Shown: positions 16,509 through 25,508 of the stretch, in pieces
Numbering within the stretch: the first letter of the stretch is position 1
Layout: the number at the start of each line of letters is the position of its first letter
From: Microbacterium pygmaeum
GTDB lineage: Bacteria; Actinomycetota; Actinomycetes; Actinomycetales; Microbacteriaceae
Direction: 5' to 3'
DNA: 64,000 nucleotides
Assembly (NCBI RefSeq): GCF_900100885.1
Contig: NZ_LT629692.1
Span: forward strand, 3,348,001 to 3,412,000
The notes under the pieces: generated by a model
What the model was told of the DNA's origin: nothing
What the model saw: the letters and a program-made list of their open reading frames with translations, nothing else
Databases searched by the model: none
Position numbers and translations under genes: made by a program

Positions 16509-17695
16509 CCACGAACGGCGGCCGGGGCAGCGTGATCCACTCGGTCCGGCTCGTGGATGACGGCCGCGTCATCGAGGACGCATGGGTGCGCTTCGAGGGT
16601 GGACGGGTCGCCGCGAGCGGCATCGGCGGCGGGTGGCGGAGCGAACCGGATGCCGGCACCGTCGTGGACGGCGCAGCGACCGCCGGCGCGGGGGCCGTCC
16701 TGACTCCGGGCTTCATCGACATCCACGGGCATGGCGGCGGCGGCGCGGCCTACGACGACGGTGCGGACGCGATCCGCACCGCCCGCACGTTGCACCGCAG
16801 CCACGGCACCACCCGGGCGGTGATCTCGCTGGTGACCGCTCCCGTGGACGAGCTGGCGCGGCGGGCCGGTGCAGTCGCCGACCTGGTCGCTTCAGACCAC
16901 GACGTGCTCGGCTCGCATCTGGAGGGGCCGTTCCTCGAGGCCGACCACCGTGGCGCGCACGACGAGGACCTCCTGCGCGCACCGGAACCGGGGCTCGTCG
17001 AGCAGCTCCTGGATGCGGGGCGCGGCACAATCCGCCAGATCACGTTCGCGCCCGAGCGCATCGGCGCACTCGCGGCCATCCGGGAGACCGTCCGGGCCGG
17101 GGCAGCCGCTGCGATCGGGCACACCGGCGCCGACGACGCGACCTGCCGGCAGGCGTTCGAGGCGGGGGCGACCATCCTCACCCACGCCTTCAACGCCATG
17201 CCCGGACTCCACCACAGGGATCCGGGGCCGGTCGGCGCCGCGGCATCCGACCCGCGCATCACGCTGGAGCTCATCGCCGACGGGGTGCACCTGCACCCGG
17301 ACATCGTCCGTGCCGCGTTCGCGATGGCGCCGGGGCGGATCGCGCTGGTGACCGACGCGATGGCCGCCGCCGGCAGCCCGGACGGCGACTACCGTCTCGG
17401 GTCGCTGCGCGTGCAGGTGCAGGACCGCGTTGCCCGCCTCGTGGACGGGTATCCGGCACGCGAGGGGCCGATCGCCGGCTCGACGCTGACCCAGGATGCC
17501 GCGCTGCGCACGGCCGTCGCGGCCGGAGTCGATCTGGCAGATGCGGTCGCGGCGCTGACCGTCGTCCCGGCACGGGTGATCGGCGTCGACCGCGACTACG
17601 GGACGCTGAGCGTCGGGCGCGCCGCCGATGCGGTGCTGCTGGGCAGCGATCTGGTCGTGCGGTCCGTCTGGGCGGACGGCACGCCAGTGGACTGA
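16505..17695 (+). CDS. nagA: N-acetylglucosamine-6-phosphate deacetylase
   Basis: 396 residues of the amidohydrolase superfamily. Metal and active-site stretches: DIHGHGGGG, GSHLEGPFLE, GHTGAD, THAFNAMPGLHHRDPG and the catalytic Asp in LVTDAMAAAG. It converts GlcNAc-6-P to GlcN-6-P, the substrate of NagB encoded on the other strand at 20369. The start at GTG 16505 is chosen for the GTGA overlap with the hexosaminidase stop. The two genes form one arm of the amino-sugar regulon. Confidence 0.92.
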   Translation: MTTNGGRGSVIHSVRLVDDGRVIEDAWVRFEGGRVAASGIGGGWRSEPDAGTVVDGAATAGAGAVLTPGFIDIHGHGGGGAAYDDGADAIRTARTLHRSHGTTRAVISLVTAPVDELARRAGAVADLVASDHDVLGSHLEGPFLEADHRGAHDEDLLRAPEPGLVEQLLDAGRGTIRQITFAPERIGALAAIRETVRAGAAAAIGHTGADDATCRQAFEAGATILTHAFNAMPGLHHRDPGPVGAAASDPRITLELIADGVHLHPDIVRAAFAMAPGRIALVTDAMAAAGSPDGDYRLGSLRVQVQDRVARLVDGYPAREGPIAGSTLTQDAALRTAVAAGVDLADAVAALTVVPARVIGVDRDYGTLSVGRAADAVLLGSDLVVRSVWADGTPVD

Positions 17696-17716
17696 GGCCG
17701 GGCATCTCGGCCGCCG

Positions 17717-17722
17717 TAGAAT
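17717..17722 (+). promoter_or_regulatory. -10 element, leaderless geometry
   Basis: TAGAAT ends 6 nt before ATG 17729, the clearest -10 match of this group. No ribosome binding site is present. Confidence 0.55.
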
Positions 17723-17728
17723 AGGGCC

Positions 17729-18115
17729 ATGTCCGAATCGTCCTCCGCGAGCACGCCCGCGCCGCTGCCGCCGGGCACCCGCGCGCCGATCTCGCCGATC
17801 GATCTGCTCGCGTTCCTGTGCGAGCTGTTCGCCTTCGCGAGCCTCGCGATCTGGGGCTTCGCGCTGTGGCCGTTCCCGTGGAACATCGTCGCCGGCATCG
17901 GCGCACCGGTGCTCGCGATCCTGGTGTGGGCGCTGTTCGTCTCCCCCCGCGCGGTGATCGCGGTGCACCCCTTCGTTCGCGCCGTCGTCGAGCTCTTCGT
18001 CTACGTGGCGGCCACGATCGCATGGTGGAGCATGGGGCTGGTGTGGGTCGGGCTGATCTTCGGCATCGTCGCCGTCACCGCCGGCGTGCTCGCCGGTCGC
18101 CGGCGTCTCGCGTGA
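17729..18115 (+). CDS. DUF2568 (YrdB-like) membrane protein
   Basis: 128 residues. After about 20 Ser/Pro-rich residues come four hydrophobic helices (about 24-44, 50-68, 78-98, 102-120) with ELFAFASLAIWGFALWPFP, the DUF2568 pattern. A small inner-membrane protein with no assigned role. A good -10 (TAGAAT) lies 6 nt before ATG 17729, so the mRNA is probably leaderless. The stop overlaps the start of the next gene (GTGA at 18112-18115), and that gene overlaps the one after, forming a three-gene operon. Confidence 0.75.
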   Translation: MSESSSASTPAPLPPGTRAPISPIDLLAFLCELFAFASLAIWGFALWPFPWNIVAGIGAPVLAILVWALFVSPRAVIAVHPFVRAVVELFVYVAATIAWWSMGLVWVGLIFGIVAVTAGVLAGRRRLA

Positions 18116-19503
18116 GCGCGGGCTCCGACGTCGTCGGCCTCCTTCGGGCGGCACTGGTCGATCGCGTCGACACCTCCGAGCGCGCGCTGCAGGATGCGCG
18201 CGCCGACAAGTCGGGCCACGCGGCCGCCGGAACCCCGCTCGCCGTCGTGCACGCGGCATCCGTCGAGGATGTGCAGCACACCCTCCGCATCGCGACATCG
18301 ACCGGAACGCCGGTCGTCACCCGCGGCGCCGGGACCGGCCTGGCGGGCGGGGCGAATGCGGGCGCCGGCGAGATCGCGCTCTCGGTGCGCGGGATGCAGC
18401 GGATCCTCGAGGTGCGCCCCGACGACCTGCTCGCCGTCGTCGAGCCCGGCATCCTGAACGCGGATCTGAACGACGCGCTGGCCGAACACGGCCTCTGGTG
18501 GGCTCCGGACCCGGCCAGCCGGGCGATCTCGACGGTCGGCGGCAACATCGCGACCGGCGCCGGCGGACTCCTCTGCGCCAAGTACGGCGTCGTCCGCGAC
18601 GCGGTGCTCGGCGTCGACCTGGTGCTCGCCGACGGCCGATTGCTGCGCCTGGGTCATCGCACCGTCAAGGGTGTTACGGGGCTCGACCTCACATCGCTCG
18701 TCATCGGCTCCGAGGGGACGCTCGGGGTGGTCGTGGGCGCCACGCTCAAGCTCCGTCGACTCATTCCCGGCGAGGTATGCACGCTTGCGGCGACGTTCCC
18801 GACGGTACGGACGGCGGCCGAGGCATCCGCAGCCGTGACCGCCTCCGGCGCCCAGCCCGCGATCATGGAACTGATGGATGCCGCATGCCTGGCCGCTGTG
18901 CACGCGCTCCTGGACCTCGCGCCGCCGACGCCGGGCGCCGCGCAGCTCACGATCCAGACCGACGGCCCGGCTGCCGCGGCGGAGGCCGAACTGATCGCGT
19001 CCACGCTGCGCGCCGTGGGCGGAACCGTCACCGTGTCGGCGGACCGCGAAGAGGGCGAGCGGCTCCTGGCGATCCGACGGTCGATGCATCCCGCGATGGA
19101 GACGCTCGGCACGACCCTGATCGAGGACGTCTCGGTGCCGCGCAGCGCCCTGCCTGCGATGTTCGACGAGATCGCGCGGGTCGAGCGGGAGCACGGCATC
19201 GTCATCCCGACCGTGGCGCACGCCGGCGACGGCAACCTGCACCCGAACTTCATCTTCGACGCCGTCCCGAACGAGGCCGGCATCGTCGAGGTCCCCGATG
19301 CGATCTGGGATGCCGCCGACGACATGTTCCGCGCCGCCCTCCGGCTGGGCGGAACCCTGACCGGCGAGCACGGCGTCGGGGTCCTCAAGCGACGGTGGCT
19401 GGCCGACGAGCTCGGCGATGACCAGTGGGAGCTGCAGCGGCAGATCACCGGTGTCTTCGATCCGCAGGGAATCCTCAACCCCGGCAAGGTCTTCGCCCGG
19501 TGA
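18112..19503 (+). CDS. FAD-linked oxidase, GlcD/D-lactate dehydrogenase-like
   Basis: 463 residues. An N-terminal PCMH-type FAD-binding domain (about 35-215: VVTRGAGTGLAGGA, STVGGNIATGAGGLLCAKYG, VKGVTGLDLTSLVIGSEGTLG) is followed by the FAD-oxidase C domain (about 215-460: HAGDGNLHPNFIF, TGEHGVG, GILNPGKVF). This is the glycolate/D-2-hydroxyacid dehydrogenase family. The His-x-Gly-Asp-Gly-Asn motif for the hydroxyacid is intact. The substrate could be D-lactate, glycolate or D-2-hydroxyglutarate. The gene lacks GlcE/GlcF partners nearby. It is coupled to its neighbours by GTGA overlaps at both ends. Confidence 0.88.
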   Translation: MSAGSDVVGLLRAALVDRVDTSERALQDARADKSGHAAAGTPLAVVHAASVEDVQHTLRIATSTGTPVVTRGAGTGLAGGANAGAGEIALSVRGMQRILEVRPDDLLAVVEPGILNADLNDALAEHGLWWAPDPASRAISTVGGNIATGAGGLLCAKYGVVRDAVLGVDLVLADGRLLRLGHRTVKGVTGLDLTSLVIGSEGTLGVVVGATLKLRRLIPGEVCTLAATFPTVRTAAEASAAVTASGAQPAIMELMDAACLAAVHALLDLAPPTPGAAQLTIQTDGPAAAAEAELIASTLRAVGGTVTVSADREEGERLLAIRRSMHPAMETLGTTLIEDVSVPRSALPAMFDEIARVEREHGIVIPTVAHAGDGNLHPNFIFDAVPNEAGIVEVPDAIWDAADDMFRAALRLGGTLTGEHGVGVLKRRWLADELGDDQWELQRQITGVFDPQGILNPGKVFAR

Positions 19504-19901
19504 CCTCGCGGCGCATCCTCGTGAGCGCGGCCGTGATCACCGACGCCGATGGGCGAGTGCTGTTCGTGCGCAAACGCGGCACGACGGTGTTCATGCAGCC
19601 CGGCGGCAAGCCGGAGCCGGGTGAGGACGCCGCCGAAGCGCTGGCACGGGAACTCGAGGAGGAGGTCGGGCTGATCGTGGACCCGTCGGCGCTCGAACCG
19701 TGGGGGACGTTCGAAGCGGATGCCGCGAACGAGCCGGGCCACCGCGTGGTGGCGGAGGTCTTCGCGGTGCGCGCCGAGCCGGGTGACGTGTCGCCGCGCG
19801 CGGAGATCGAGGAGCTGCGATGGATCGCCCGGGACGAGGCATCCGCCGTCGCGCTCGCTCCGCTCAGCCTGGACTTCCTGCTCCCCCGCCTCTGGTCCTG
19901 A
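19500..19901 (+). CDS. Nudix hydrolase
   Basis: 133 residues. The full Nudix box is at about residues 35-57, from GGKPEPGEDAA to RELEEEVGL, matching Gx5Ex7REUxEExGU. The N-terminal AAVITDADGRVLFVRKRG is the usual first strand pair. The family cleaves nucleoside diphosphates linked to another moiety; the MutT-like length suggests a housecleaning role, but the substrate is unknown. GTG 19500 overlaps the previous stop. The gene ends 3 bp from the convergent PPOX gene. Confidence 0.88.
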   Translation: MTSRRILVSAAVITDADGRVLFVRKRGTTVFMQPGGKPEPGEDAAEALARELEEEVGLIVDPSALEPWGTFEADAANEPGHRVVAEVFAVRAEPGDVSPRAEIEELRWIARDEASAVALAPLSLDFLLPRLWS

Positions 19902-19904
19902 GTC

Positions 19905-20300
19905 TCAGACCCCGACGCTGCTGATTTTGTCGGCCTCGATCGTGATGACGACGCGCACCTGATCGCGGCCGCCGTACCAGGGGTAGGGCTTGCCGGAATA
20001 CTTCTGCGACAGCTCGTCGATGTGCTCGGCGCCGCGCTGCTCGGTGATCTCGATCGCGCGGCCGCGCACCTGGTAGTAGCCGCTCGGGTGCGACGGGTCG
20101 CTGATGGTGAGCGCGACCCGCGGGTCGCGCCGGAGGTTGCGGACCTTCAGGTGCGTGTCCACGCTGTTGACGACCACGTGCTCGCCGTCGGTGTCGACCC
20201 AGACCTGCGTGAGCTGCGGCGAGCCGTCGCGCATCAGCGTCGAGATGTAGCAGGTGCTCTTGCCGCGCAGGAGGGCGAGCAGTTCGTCGGGGAGTGTCAT
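19905..20300 (-). CDS. PPOX-class F420/flavin-dependent protein (Rv1155-like)
   Basis: 131 residues of the split-barrel flavin-binding fold: STLMRDGSPQLTQVWVDTDGEHVVVN, then HLKVRNLRRDPRVALTISDP and GYYQVRGRAIEI. These are the signatures of the actinobacterial pyridoxamine-oxidase-like family in which several members bind F420. Likely a small dimeric reductase; substrate unknown. A TAGGGT hexamer sits 6 nt before ATG 20300. It is the first - strand gene after the convergent Nudix gene. Confidence 0.85.
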   Translation of the reverse strand: MTLPDELLALLRGKSTCYISTLMRDGSPQLTQVWVDTDGEHVVVNSVDTHLKVRNLRRDPRVALTISDPSHPSGYYQVRGRAIEITEQRGAEHIDELSQKYSGKPYPWYGGRDQVRVVITIEADKISSVGV

Positions 20301-20306
20301 TGCTCG

Positions 20307-20312
20307 ACCCTA
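20307..20312 (-). promoter_or_regulatory. -10 element, leaderless geometry
   Basis: TAGGGT on the - strand, separated by exactly 6 nt from ATG 20300. Confidence 0.45.
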
Positions 20313-20368
20313 CGTCCGCTGCGCCTCGGCCGGCTCCGCCTCCCGCGGTTCGCACTCGGCGAGAGGGG

Positions 20369-21148
20369 CTACAGGCCCTGCCAGGCGGGTTTGTTCGCGA
20401 AGGCGTACCGGTAGTAGTCCGCACGGGCCAGATCGGATGCCGCGGCCTCGTCGATGACCACCGTGGCGTGCGGATGCAGCTGGATCGCCGATCCCGGGAG
20501 CGAGGCGGTCAACGGCCCTTCCACCGCACTGGCGACCGCCGCGGCCTTTCCGGCGCCGAAGGCGAGGAGCACCAGGTGCCGCGCGCGCAGGATGGTGCCC
20601 AGGCCCTGGGTGATGCAGTGCCGCGGCACATCGTCGATCGAATCGAAGAACCGCGCGTTGTCCTGCCGCGTCTGCTCGGTGAGCGTCTTCACGCGCGTGA
20701 GGGAGGCGAACGACGATCCCGGCTCGTTGAACCCGATGTGTCCGTCGGTGCCGATGCCGAGGATCTGCAGATCGACGCCGCCGGCCTCGCCGATCGCCCG
20801 CTCGTAGTCGTCGCCGGCATGCTCGATGCCCTCGAGCGAGCCGTCGGGCACGCGGATGCGGGCAGGGTCCAGTCCCAGCGGCTGGACCACCTCGCGGGCG
20901 ATGACCGAGCGGTAGCTCTCCGGGTGCGACGGGTCGATGCCGACGTACTCGTCGAGGGCGAATCCGCGCACGCGCGAAAGATCCACCCCGCTCAGGCGCG
21001 CGGGAAGCGCGTCGTAGACCGGCAGCGGGGTCGACCCGGTCGCCAGCCCGAGCACCGCTGCGGGGTTCCCGCGGATCAGCCGTGCGATCTCGTCGGCGAC
21101 GATCGCGCCGCCGGCCGCCGCGTCGGGGACGATGACGATCTCAGCCAC
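20369..21148 (-). CDS. nagB: Glucosamine-6-phosphate deaminase
   Basis: 259 residues. NagB isomerises and deaminates GlcN-6-P to fructose-6-P and ammonia, the last step of GlcNAc use. Key residues: Asp66 in FALDEYVG, Asp135 and His137 in GIGTDGHIGFNEP, and Glu142. All are six positions before the E. coli residues as I recall them (72, 141, 143, 148). Phosphate binding is in ATGSTPLPVY. The start overlaps the end of the ROK kinase gene by 8 nt. It is the last gene of the rok-importer-kinase-nagB operon. Confidence 0.94.
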   Translation of the reverse strand: MAEIVIVPDAAAGGAIVADEIARLIRGNPAAVLGLATGSTPLPVYDALPARLSGVDLSRVRGFALDEYVGIDPSHPESYRSVIAREVVQPLGLDPARIRVPDGSLEGIEHAGDDYERAIGEAGGVDLQILGIGTDGHIGFNEPGSSFASLTRVKTLTEQTRQDNARFFDSIDDVPRHCITQGLGTILRARHLVLLAFGAGKAAAVASAVEGPLTASLPGSAIQLHPHATVVIDEAAASDLARADYYRYAFANKPAWQGL

Positions 21149-22082
21149 GGGTCAGCGCCTCCGCTGCTCCCCGGACCGGGCCACCCGTCGATGCACCCAC
21201 CAGGGCGGCGCCGAGGGCGGCGGCGGGCGAGCCGGCCGGCAGGAGTTCGACGCGCTGTTCGAGGTGCAGCGAGCGCATGAACGGGGATGCCTCGGCGCTG
21301 GCGGCCAGCTCGGCGGACACGTCGCCCATCAATCGCGCCCCCAGGGCGGTCACCCCACCGCCGAGCACGACGGCGTCGACGTCCGCGGTCAGCACGAGCA
21401 CCCGAACGGCTGCGGCGACTCCGCGGGCCAGGCCCGCCCGCAGATTCCGCGCGTTCCCGTCCCCGGCATCGGCGGCGTCGTAGACATCGCGCACCGGAAG
21501 CGCGCCGGGATGCGCCCACCGCTCGGCGATCGCGCCGCCGCCGGCGAGCGCTTCGATGCAGCCCCGCTGGCCGCAGCGGCAGAGCGGACCGCTCGGGTCG
21601 ACCGAGATGTGGCCGACCTCGCCGGCGGTGCCTCGGGCGCCTCGCCAGAGGCTGCCGTCCGAGACGATGCCCGCTGCGATGCCCGTGCCGAGGTTCAGAT
21701 ACGCCATGGATCCCGACCCGCCGTGCAGGACGTACGCGCCGTAGGCCGCCGCCTTGACGTCGTTCTCGACGTGGATCGGTGCGCCCAGACGCGGGCCGAC
21801 GACGGCCGCGAGATCCAGCTCCGCGACACCGAGGTTCACGGCATGCACCACGCGCGCGCTTCCCGGCTCGATCTGACCCGGGATGCCGATACCGACCGAC
21901 TCGATCGGGCGGCCGGTCACGGCGCTCTGCATGCCGAGGGCGGCGACAGCCTCCAAGACCGTGCCGACGACGGCATCCGCTCCCCATCCGGTCGCCAGCC
22001 GGACGCGTCCGACGATCGACCCGCCCTCATCGACGGCGACCGCGTCGGTCTTGGTTCCTCCGACGTCCAGCCCGACCCTCAT
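21141..22082 (-). CDS. ROK-family sugar kinase, probable N-acetylglucosamine kinase
   Basis: 313 residues. ATP-binding DVGGTKTDAVAV at the N-terminus; active-site HVENDVKAAAYGAY; the zinc-binding ROK motif GHISVDPSGPLCRCGQRGCIEALAGGGA at about residues 155-185, given here as two parts GHISVDPSGPLCRCG and QRGCIEA. Without a helix-turn-helix, this is the kinase type. Because the operon carries an ABC importer, which delivers unphosphorylated GlcNAc, plus nagA and nagB, GlcNAc is the likely substrate (NagK role); glucose or another hexose cannot be excluded. Confidence 0.88.
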   Translation of the reverse strand: MRVGLDVGGTKTDAVAVDEGGSIVGRVRLATGWGADAVVGTVLEAVAALGMQSAVTGRPIESVGIGIPGQIEPGSARVVHAVNLGVAELDLAAVVGPRLGAPIHVENDVKAAAYGAYVLHGGSGSMAYLNLGTGIAAGIVSDGSLWRGARGTAGEVGHISVDPSGPLCRCGQRGCIEALAGGGAIAERWAHPGALPVRDVYDAADAGDGNARNLRAGLARGVAAAVRVLVLTADVDAVVLGGGVTALGARLMGDVSAELAASAEASPFMRSLHLEQRVELLPAGSPAAALGAALVGASTGGPVRGAAEALTRG

Positions 22083-22125
22083 CGGCCGGCTCCCCGATGG
22101 GCGACGGCAGTGTTGTGCGCGCGCA

Positions 22126-23091
22126 TCAGCCCTTGACCGCCCCCGCGACCAGGCCGCCGGTCATGCGCCCCTGCACGATGAGGAAGAAGATCACGACCGG
22201 AATCGAGATCAGCGTCGCGCCGGCCATCACCGCACCCCAGTTGGTGGCCTCGGTGGCCGACTGGAACGAATTCAGCCAGGTCGGCAGCGTCAGGTTGTAG
22301 CCCTTCATGAGCAGCAGCGCCATGGTGAACTCGTTCCATGCCTGGATGAACGCGAAGATGCCGGTCGCGACGAGTCCCGGAGCCAGCAGCGGGAAGGTGA
22401 CCTTCCAGAACGCCTGCGACTTGGTGCACCCATCGATCATGGCGGCTTCTTCGAGGTCGGCGGGGACACCCGCCACGAATCCGCGCAGCGTCCAGATCGT
22501 GAACGGGATCACCGAGGCGAGGTAGACGATCCCCAGCCCCAGCATCGTGTTCATCAGACGCCAGTCGTCGATCATGCCGTAGATCGTGAACATCATCGCC
22601 TCGCCCGGGATCATCTGGATGACCAGCACCGAGACGATGAACAGGCGTCGCCCGCGGAACGCGAACCGGGCCAGGGCGACGGAGGCGAGGAACGCGAACA
22701 GGAGGGTGGCGATCAGGACGCCGACCGTGACGATGGTCGAGGTCATGAGCCCGTGCGGGAAATCGGTCTGACCGGGAGCCGCTTCGCGCGTCCAGGCTGT
22801 GACGTAGTTCTTGAACGTCATCTCGAGCGGCAGCAGGCTCGGCGTGCGGCTGATGATCTTGTTGCTCGGCGTGAGCGACATGTTGATCATCCAGTACACC
22901 GGGAACACCGAGCAGATGAAGACGATGAAGGCGGCGATGTTCAGGAGGGTGCGCGTCACGATGCGCTTGCTGGAGGGTCGACGCGCCTCGATCGAACGGC
23001 GCTTTGGCGCCAGCGGCTTCCCGCCGTCCTCGAGGATCTCGTCGACGCCGATCGTGCCGAGCTGCGTGCCGGCGTTGATCTGAGTGCTCAC
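22126..23091 (-). CDS. Sugar ABC transporter permease (MalG type)
   Basis: 321 residues. A cytoplasmic lead of about 45 residues is followed by about six membrane helices. The EAA loop is at about 215-235 (ADLEEAAMIDGCTKSQAFWK). The C-terminal helix ends in MTGGLVAGAVKG, the usual MalG-type end. The start at GTG 23091 overlaps the upstream permease stop (GTGA), with GGAGGAG just before it. It pairs with the preceding MalF-type subunit in the amino-sugar importer. No ATPase gene is present; such importers usually borrow a shared MsiK-type ATPase. Confidence 0.9.
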   Translation of the reverse strand: MSTQINAGTQLGTIGVDEILEDGGKPLAPKRRSIEARRPSSKRIVTRTLLNIAAFIVFICSVFPVYWMINMSLTPSNKIISRTPSLLPLEMTFKNYVTAWTREAAPGQTDFPHGLMTSTIVTVGVLIATLLFAFLASVALARFAFRGRRLFIVSVLVIQMIPGEAMMFTIYGMIDDWRLMNTMLGLGIVYLASVIPFTIWTLRGFVAGVPADLEEAAMIDGCTKSQAFWKVTFPLLAPGLVATGIFAFIQAWNEFTMALLLMKGYNLTLPTWLNSFQSATEATNWGAVMAGATLISIPVVIFFLIVQGRMTGGLVAGAVKG

Positions 23092-24092
23092 AGCTCCTCC
23101 TCCTTGAGGGTCGAGCGCACGTAGCGCCACGACAGGATCAGCAGCAGCGCGACCATGATCACGCCGATCGCGCTCGTGAAGCCGAAGTCGCCGGGGCCTT
23201 GCCGGAACATGTAAGTGCCGAGCACGTTGGTCTCGGACGCGAGCCCTCCGCGGGACTGCAGCGCGTAGACCTGGGTGAAGATGCGCAGGTTCCAGATGAC
23301 CTGGAGGACCAGGACGACGATGAGGACGCTGCGCAGGTACGGGAAGACGACGAAGCGGAAGCGCTTGATGCCGGTGGCTCCGTCGAGGGATGCCGCCTCG
23401 AGCACTTCACCGGGGACCTGGCCGAGCGCGGCGTAGGTGGTGAACGCGACGAAGGGCACGCCCTGCCAGACGACGATGATGATCAGCACGAAGAAGAACG
23501 ACATCGGGTCGATGAGCCAGGAGTGATTCGTCCAGTCGTCGGTGCCGGTCAGGGTGTTCAGCGCCCAGTTGACCAGGCCGTACTGGGTGTCGAAGATCCA
23601 GCCCCAGACGGTGGTGGCGGCCAGGGGCGGCATCGCCCAGGCGAGCAGGAGGCCGACCGACACGGTGATGCGCCAGCCGCGACCGAGACGGGTCATCAGC
23701 ACCGCCACCAGGACGCCGAGGCCGATGATCAGCACCGTCATGGCGACCATCAGCGCGAGGCTGCGCACGAGCACGGCCGGGAAGTCGGATTGCGTGAAGA
23801 CCTCGAGGTAGTTGTCGAAGCCGACGAAGTCGGGGAGGGTGCCCTGCACCTTGTTCTTGACGCTGTAGTCCGTGAAGGACTGGATGACCATCAGCACGGC
23901 CGGGTAGCCGACCATGACGCCCAGGATGATCACGGACGGACCCAGCAGGCTCCAGCCGCCGCGCGCTTCGCGCCGGGCGCGTGCCTTCTCGCGGGGACCG
24001 CGCACGCGGGACGCGGCTGCACCGGAGCCCGGACGGGCTGCGCGGACCGCAGTGGCGGTGTCGGTGGCGGTGTCGGTAGAGGTGTCGCTCAT
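23088..24092 (-). CDS. Sugar ABC transporter permease (MalF type)
   Basis: 334 residues. The first 45 are cytoplasmic and start with a Thr-Asp/Ala-Thr repeat encoded by a GGTGTC-like direct repeat. They are followed by six helices and the EAA loop VPGEVLEAASLDGATGIKRF. It ends in LKEEEL. It forms the channel with the next permease. ATG 24092 has a plausible AGGAGA site. A strong stem-loop between the binding-protein gene and this gene (24146-24175) probably lowers its expression relative to the binding protein. Confidence 0.9.
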   Translation of the reverse strand: MSDTSTDTATDTATAVRAARPGSGAAASRVRGPREKARARREARGGWSLLGPSVIILGVMVGYPAVLMVIQSFTDYSVKNKVQGTLPDFVGFDNYLEVFTQSDFPAVLVRSLALMVAMTVLIIGLGVLVAVLMTRLGRGWRITVSVGLLLAWAMPPLAATTVWGWIFDTQYGLVNWALNTLTGTDDWTNHSWLIDPMSFFFVLIIIVVWQGVPFVAFTTYAALGQVPGEVLEAASLDGATGIKRFRFVVFPYLRSVLIVVLVLQVIWNLRIFTQVYALQSRGGLASETNVLGTYMFRQGPGDFGFTSAIGVIMVALLLILSWRYVRSTLKEEEL

Positions 24093-24145
24093 GGGGTCTC
24101 CTCTCTGTGTGTCGGGGTGCTGCGCAGGGGGGTGCTGCGCAGAGC

Positions 24146-24175
24146 GGCGGGGGCCCCGTGGCCGGGACCCCCGCC
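24146..24175 (-). terminator. Intercistronic stem-loop between binding protein and permease genes
   Basis: 12-bp arms (24146-24157 and 24164-24175) pair at 11 of 12 positions around a 6-nt loop, nearly all G:C. No T-run follows. This place in ABC importer operons usually holds a partial terminator or 3'-end stabiliser that keeps the binding protein in excess. Confidence 0.6.
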
Positions 24176-24182
24176 GTGTGCA

Positions 24183-25445
24183 CTACTTGTTGAGGATCGC
24201 CTCGATCTGCGAGTCGAGATCGGTGGCGATCGCCTTGACGTCGCCGCCCTGCGCGATCTTGACGAGGGCGTCCGGGATGATCAGCGCCGACTCGACCTCG
24301 GTCCAGTTCGGGCTCATCGGGGTGAACTTCGAGTTCGCGAGCGCCGTGGCCTGAGCCTGGGTGATTGCGTCGTCCGGCAGCGAGGATGCTGCGGAGATGA
24401 GGCCAGGGGTGAGCCCGCCCTCGGCCAGCAGCTGCTGGTAGCCCTCGGAGAGGAGGACCTTCAGCGCGGCCTTGGCCATCTCGGGGTTCGCGCTCTTCTG
24501 CGCGACGGCGATGTTCGAGCCGCCGGCGAAGATGGGCGCGGTCTCGCCCGCCGTCATACCGGGTAGCGGGAACGCTGCGAGGTCGGTGCCGTAGGTGTCG
24601 GGGCACCCCGGGTTCTCGGCGTCCGCTTCCGCCAGGATCGACCACTTCACCCAGCCGGGAGCCGACAGATAGCCGACCTCGCCGGCGCAGAAGGGCACCT
24701 GGGGGTTGGCCTCGTCGCCGTCGGCGGGAGCGTTGGTGGCGTTGAGGTAGACCTCCTGGAGCTGTTCGAGCCCTGCGACGCTGTCGTCGCTGGAGAACTG
24801 CGCGTCCCACTCGTCGCCATCCTGGACGGCGATCTCTCCGCCGTGCGCCCAGACGTAGGGAAGCGCGTTGTACCAGTCCTTGCCCGGCGCGTAGATGCCC
24901 GACATCGTGGGCGTCTCCATCGCGATCCCCTGGGCGACGTAGTCGTCCAGGGTCGCGGGGACCGGCGCGGTCACCAGCTGCGGCGAGTAGAAGACGATGC
25001 GTCCACCGGCGTAGTAGGGCGCTGCGTAGAACGCGTCGTCGTAGGTCCCCGCGTCCACGAGGCCGGGGAGCAGGTCATCGCCGCCGAGATCTTCCTTGAT
25101 GTCGGTGATGTCGGCGAACAGGCCCTGGTCGATGAAGCCGAGCGCCTGCGTGTTGCCGACCTCGACGACATCCGGCGAGTCGTTCGACGACAGCGCGGCG
25201 ACATAGGTCTCGTTCGTGTCCGCCCAGGTCTTCTCCTCGACCTTGAGCGTCCAGCCCTCGTTCTCGGACTCGAACGTCTTCTTGAGGTAGTCGCGCGCGG
25301 TGTCCGGGGTGTCGGTGCCGACGAGCCACACGGTGATCTCGCCACCGGCGGCATCGCTGGGCGCGGCACCGCTGCCGCCCGCGCAACCGGCGAGCGCGAC
25401 AGCCGAAGCGCCGACGAGCGCGAGTGCTCCGAGCTTCTTGTTCAT
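24183..25445 (-). CDS. Sugar ABC transporter substrate-binding lipoprotein (family 1), probable GlcNAc/chito-oligosaccharide
   Basis: 420 residues. Lipoprotein signal ending in lipobox LAGC (about 19-22), then SBP family 1 (about 35-415) with ITVWLVGTDTPDTARDYLKK at the mature N-terminus. Sec-exported and lipid-anchored outside the membrane. The start at 25445 has AAGGAAG 6 nt upstream; the frame continues 15 codons further but without a site. Placement right after the ROK repressor and before kinase and nagB suggests an NgcE-like role in GlcNAc or chitobiose uptake, inferred from context only. Confidence 0.88.
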   Translation of the reverse strand: MNKKLGALALVGASAVALAGCAGGSGAAPSDAAGGEITVWLVGTDTPDTARDYLKKTFESENEGWTLKVEEKTWADTNETYVAALSSNDSPDVVEVGNTQALGFIDQGLFADITDIKEDLGGDDLLPGLVDAGTYDDAFYAAPYYAGGRIVFYSPQLVTAPVPATLDDYVAQGIAMETPTMSGIYAPGKDWYNALPYVWAHGGEIAVQDGDEWDAQFSSDDSVAGLEQLQEVYLNATNAPADGDEANPQVPFCAGEVGYLSAPGWVKWSILAEADAENPGCPDTYGTDLAAFPLPGMTAGETAPIFAGGSNIAVAQKSANPEMAKAALKVLLSEGYQQLLAEGGLTPGLISAASSLPDDAITQAQATALANSKFTPMSPNWTEVESALIIPDALVKIAQGGDVKAIATDLDSQIEAILNK

Positions 25446-25508
25446 GGTGTCTTCCTTTTTCTTGGTGTTCGGCTGGGCCGGGTGACCCATCCGGGGGATT
25501 TCGGGTGC

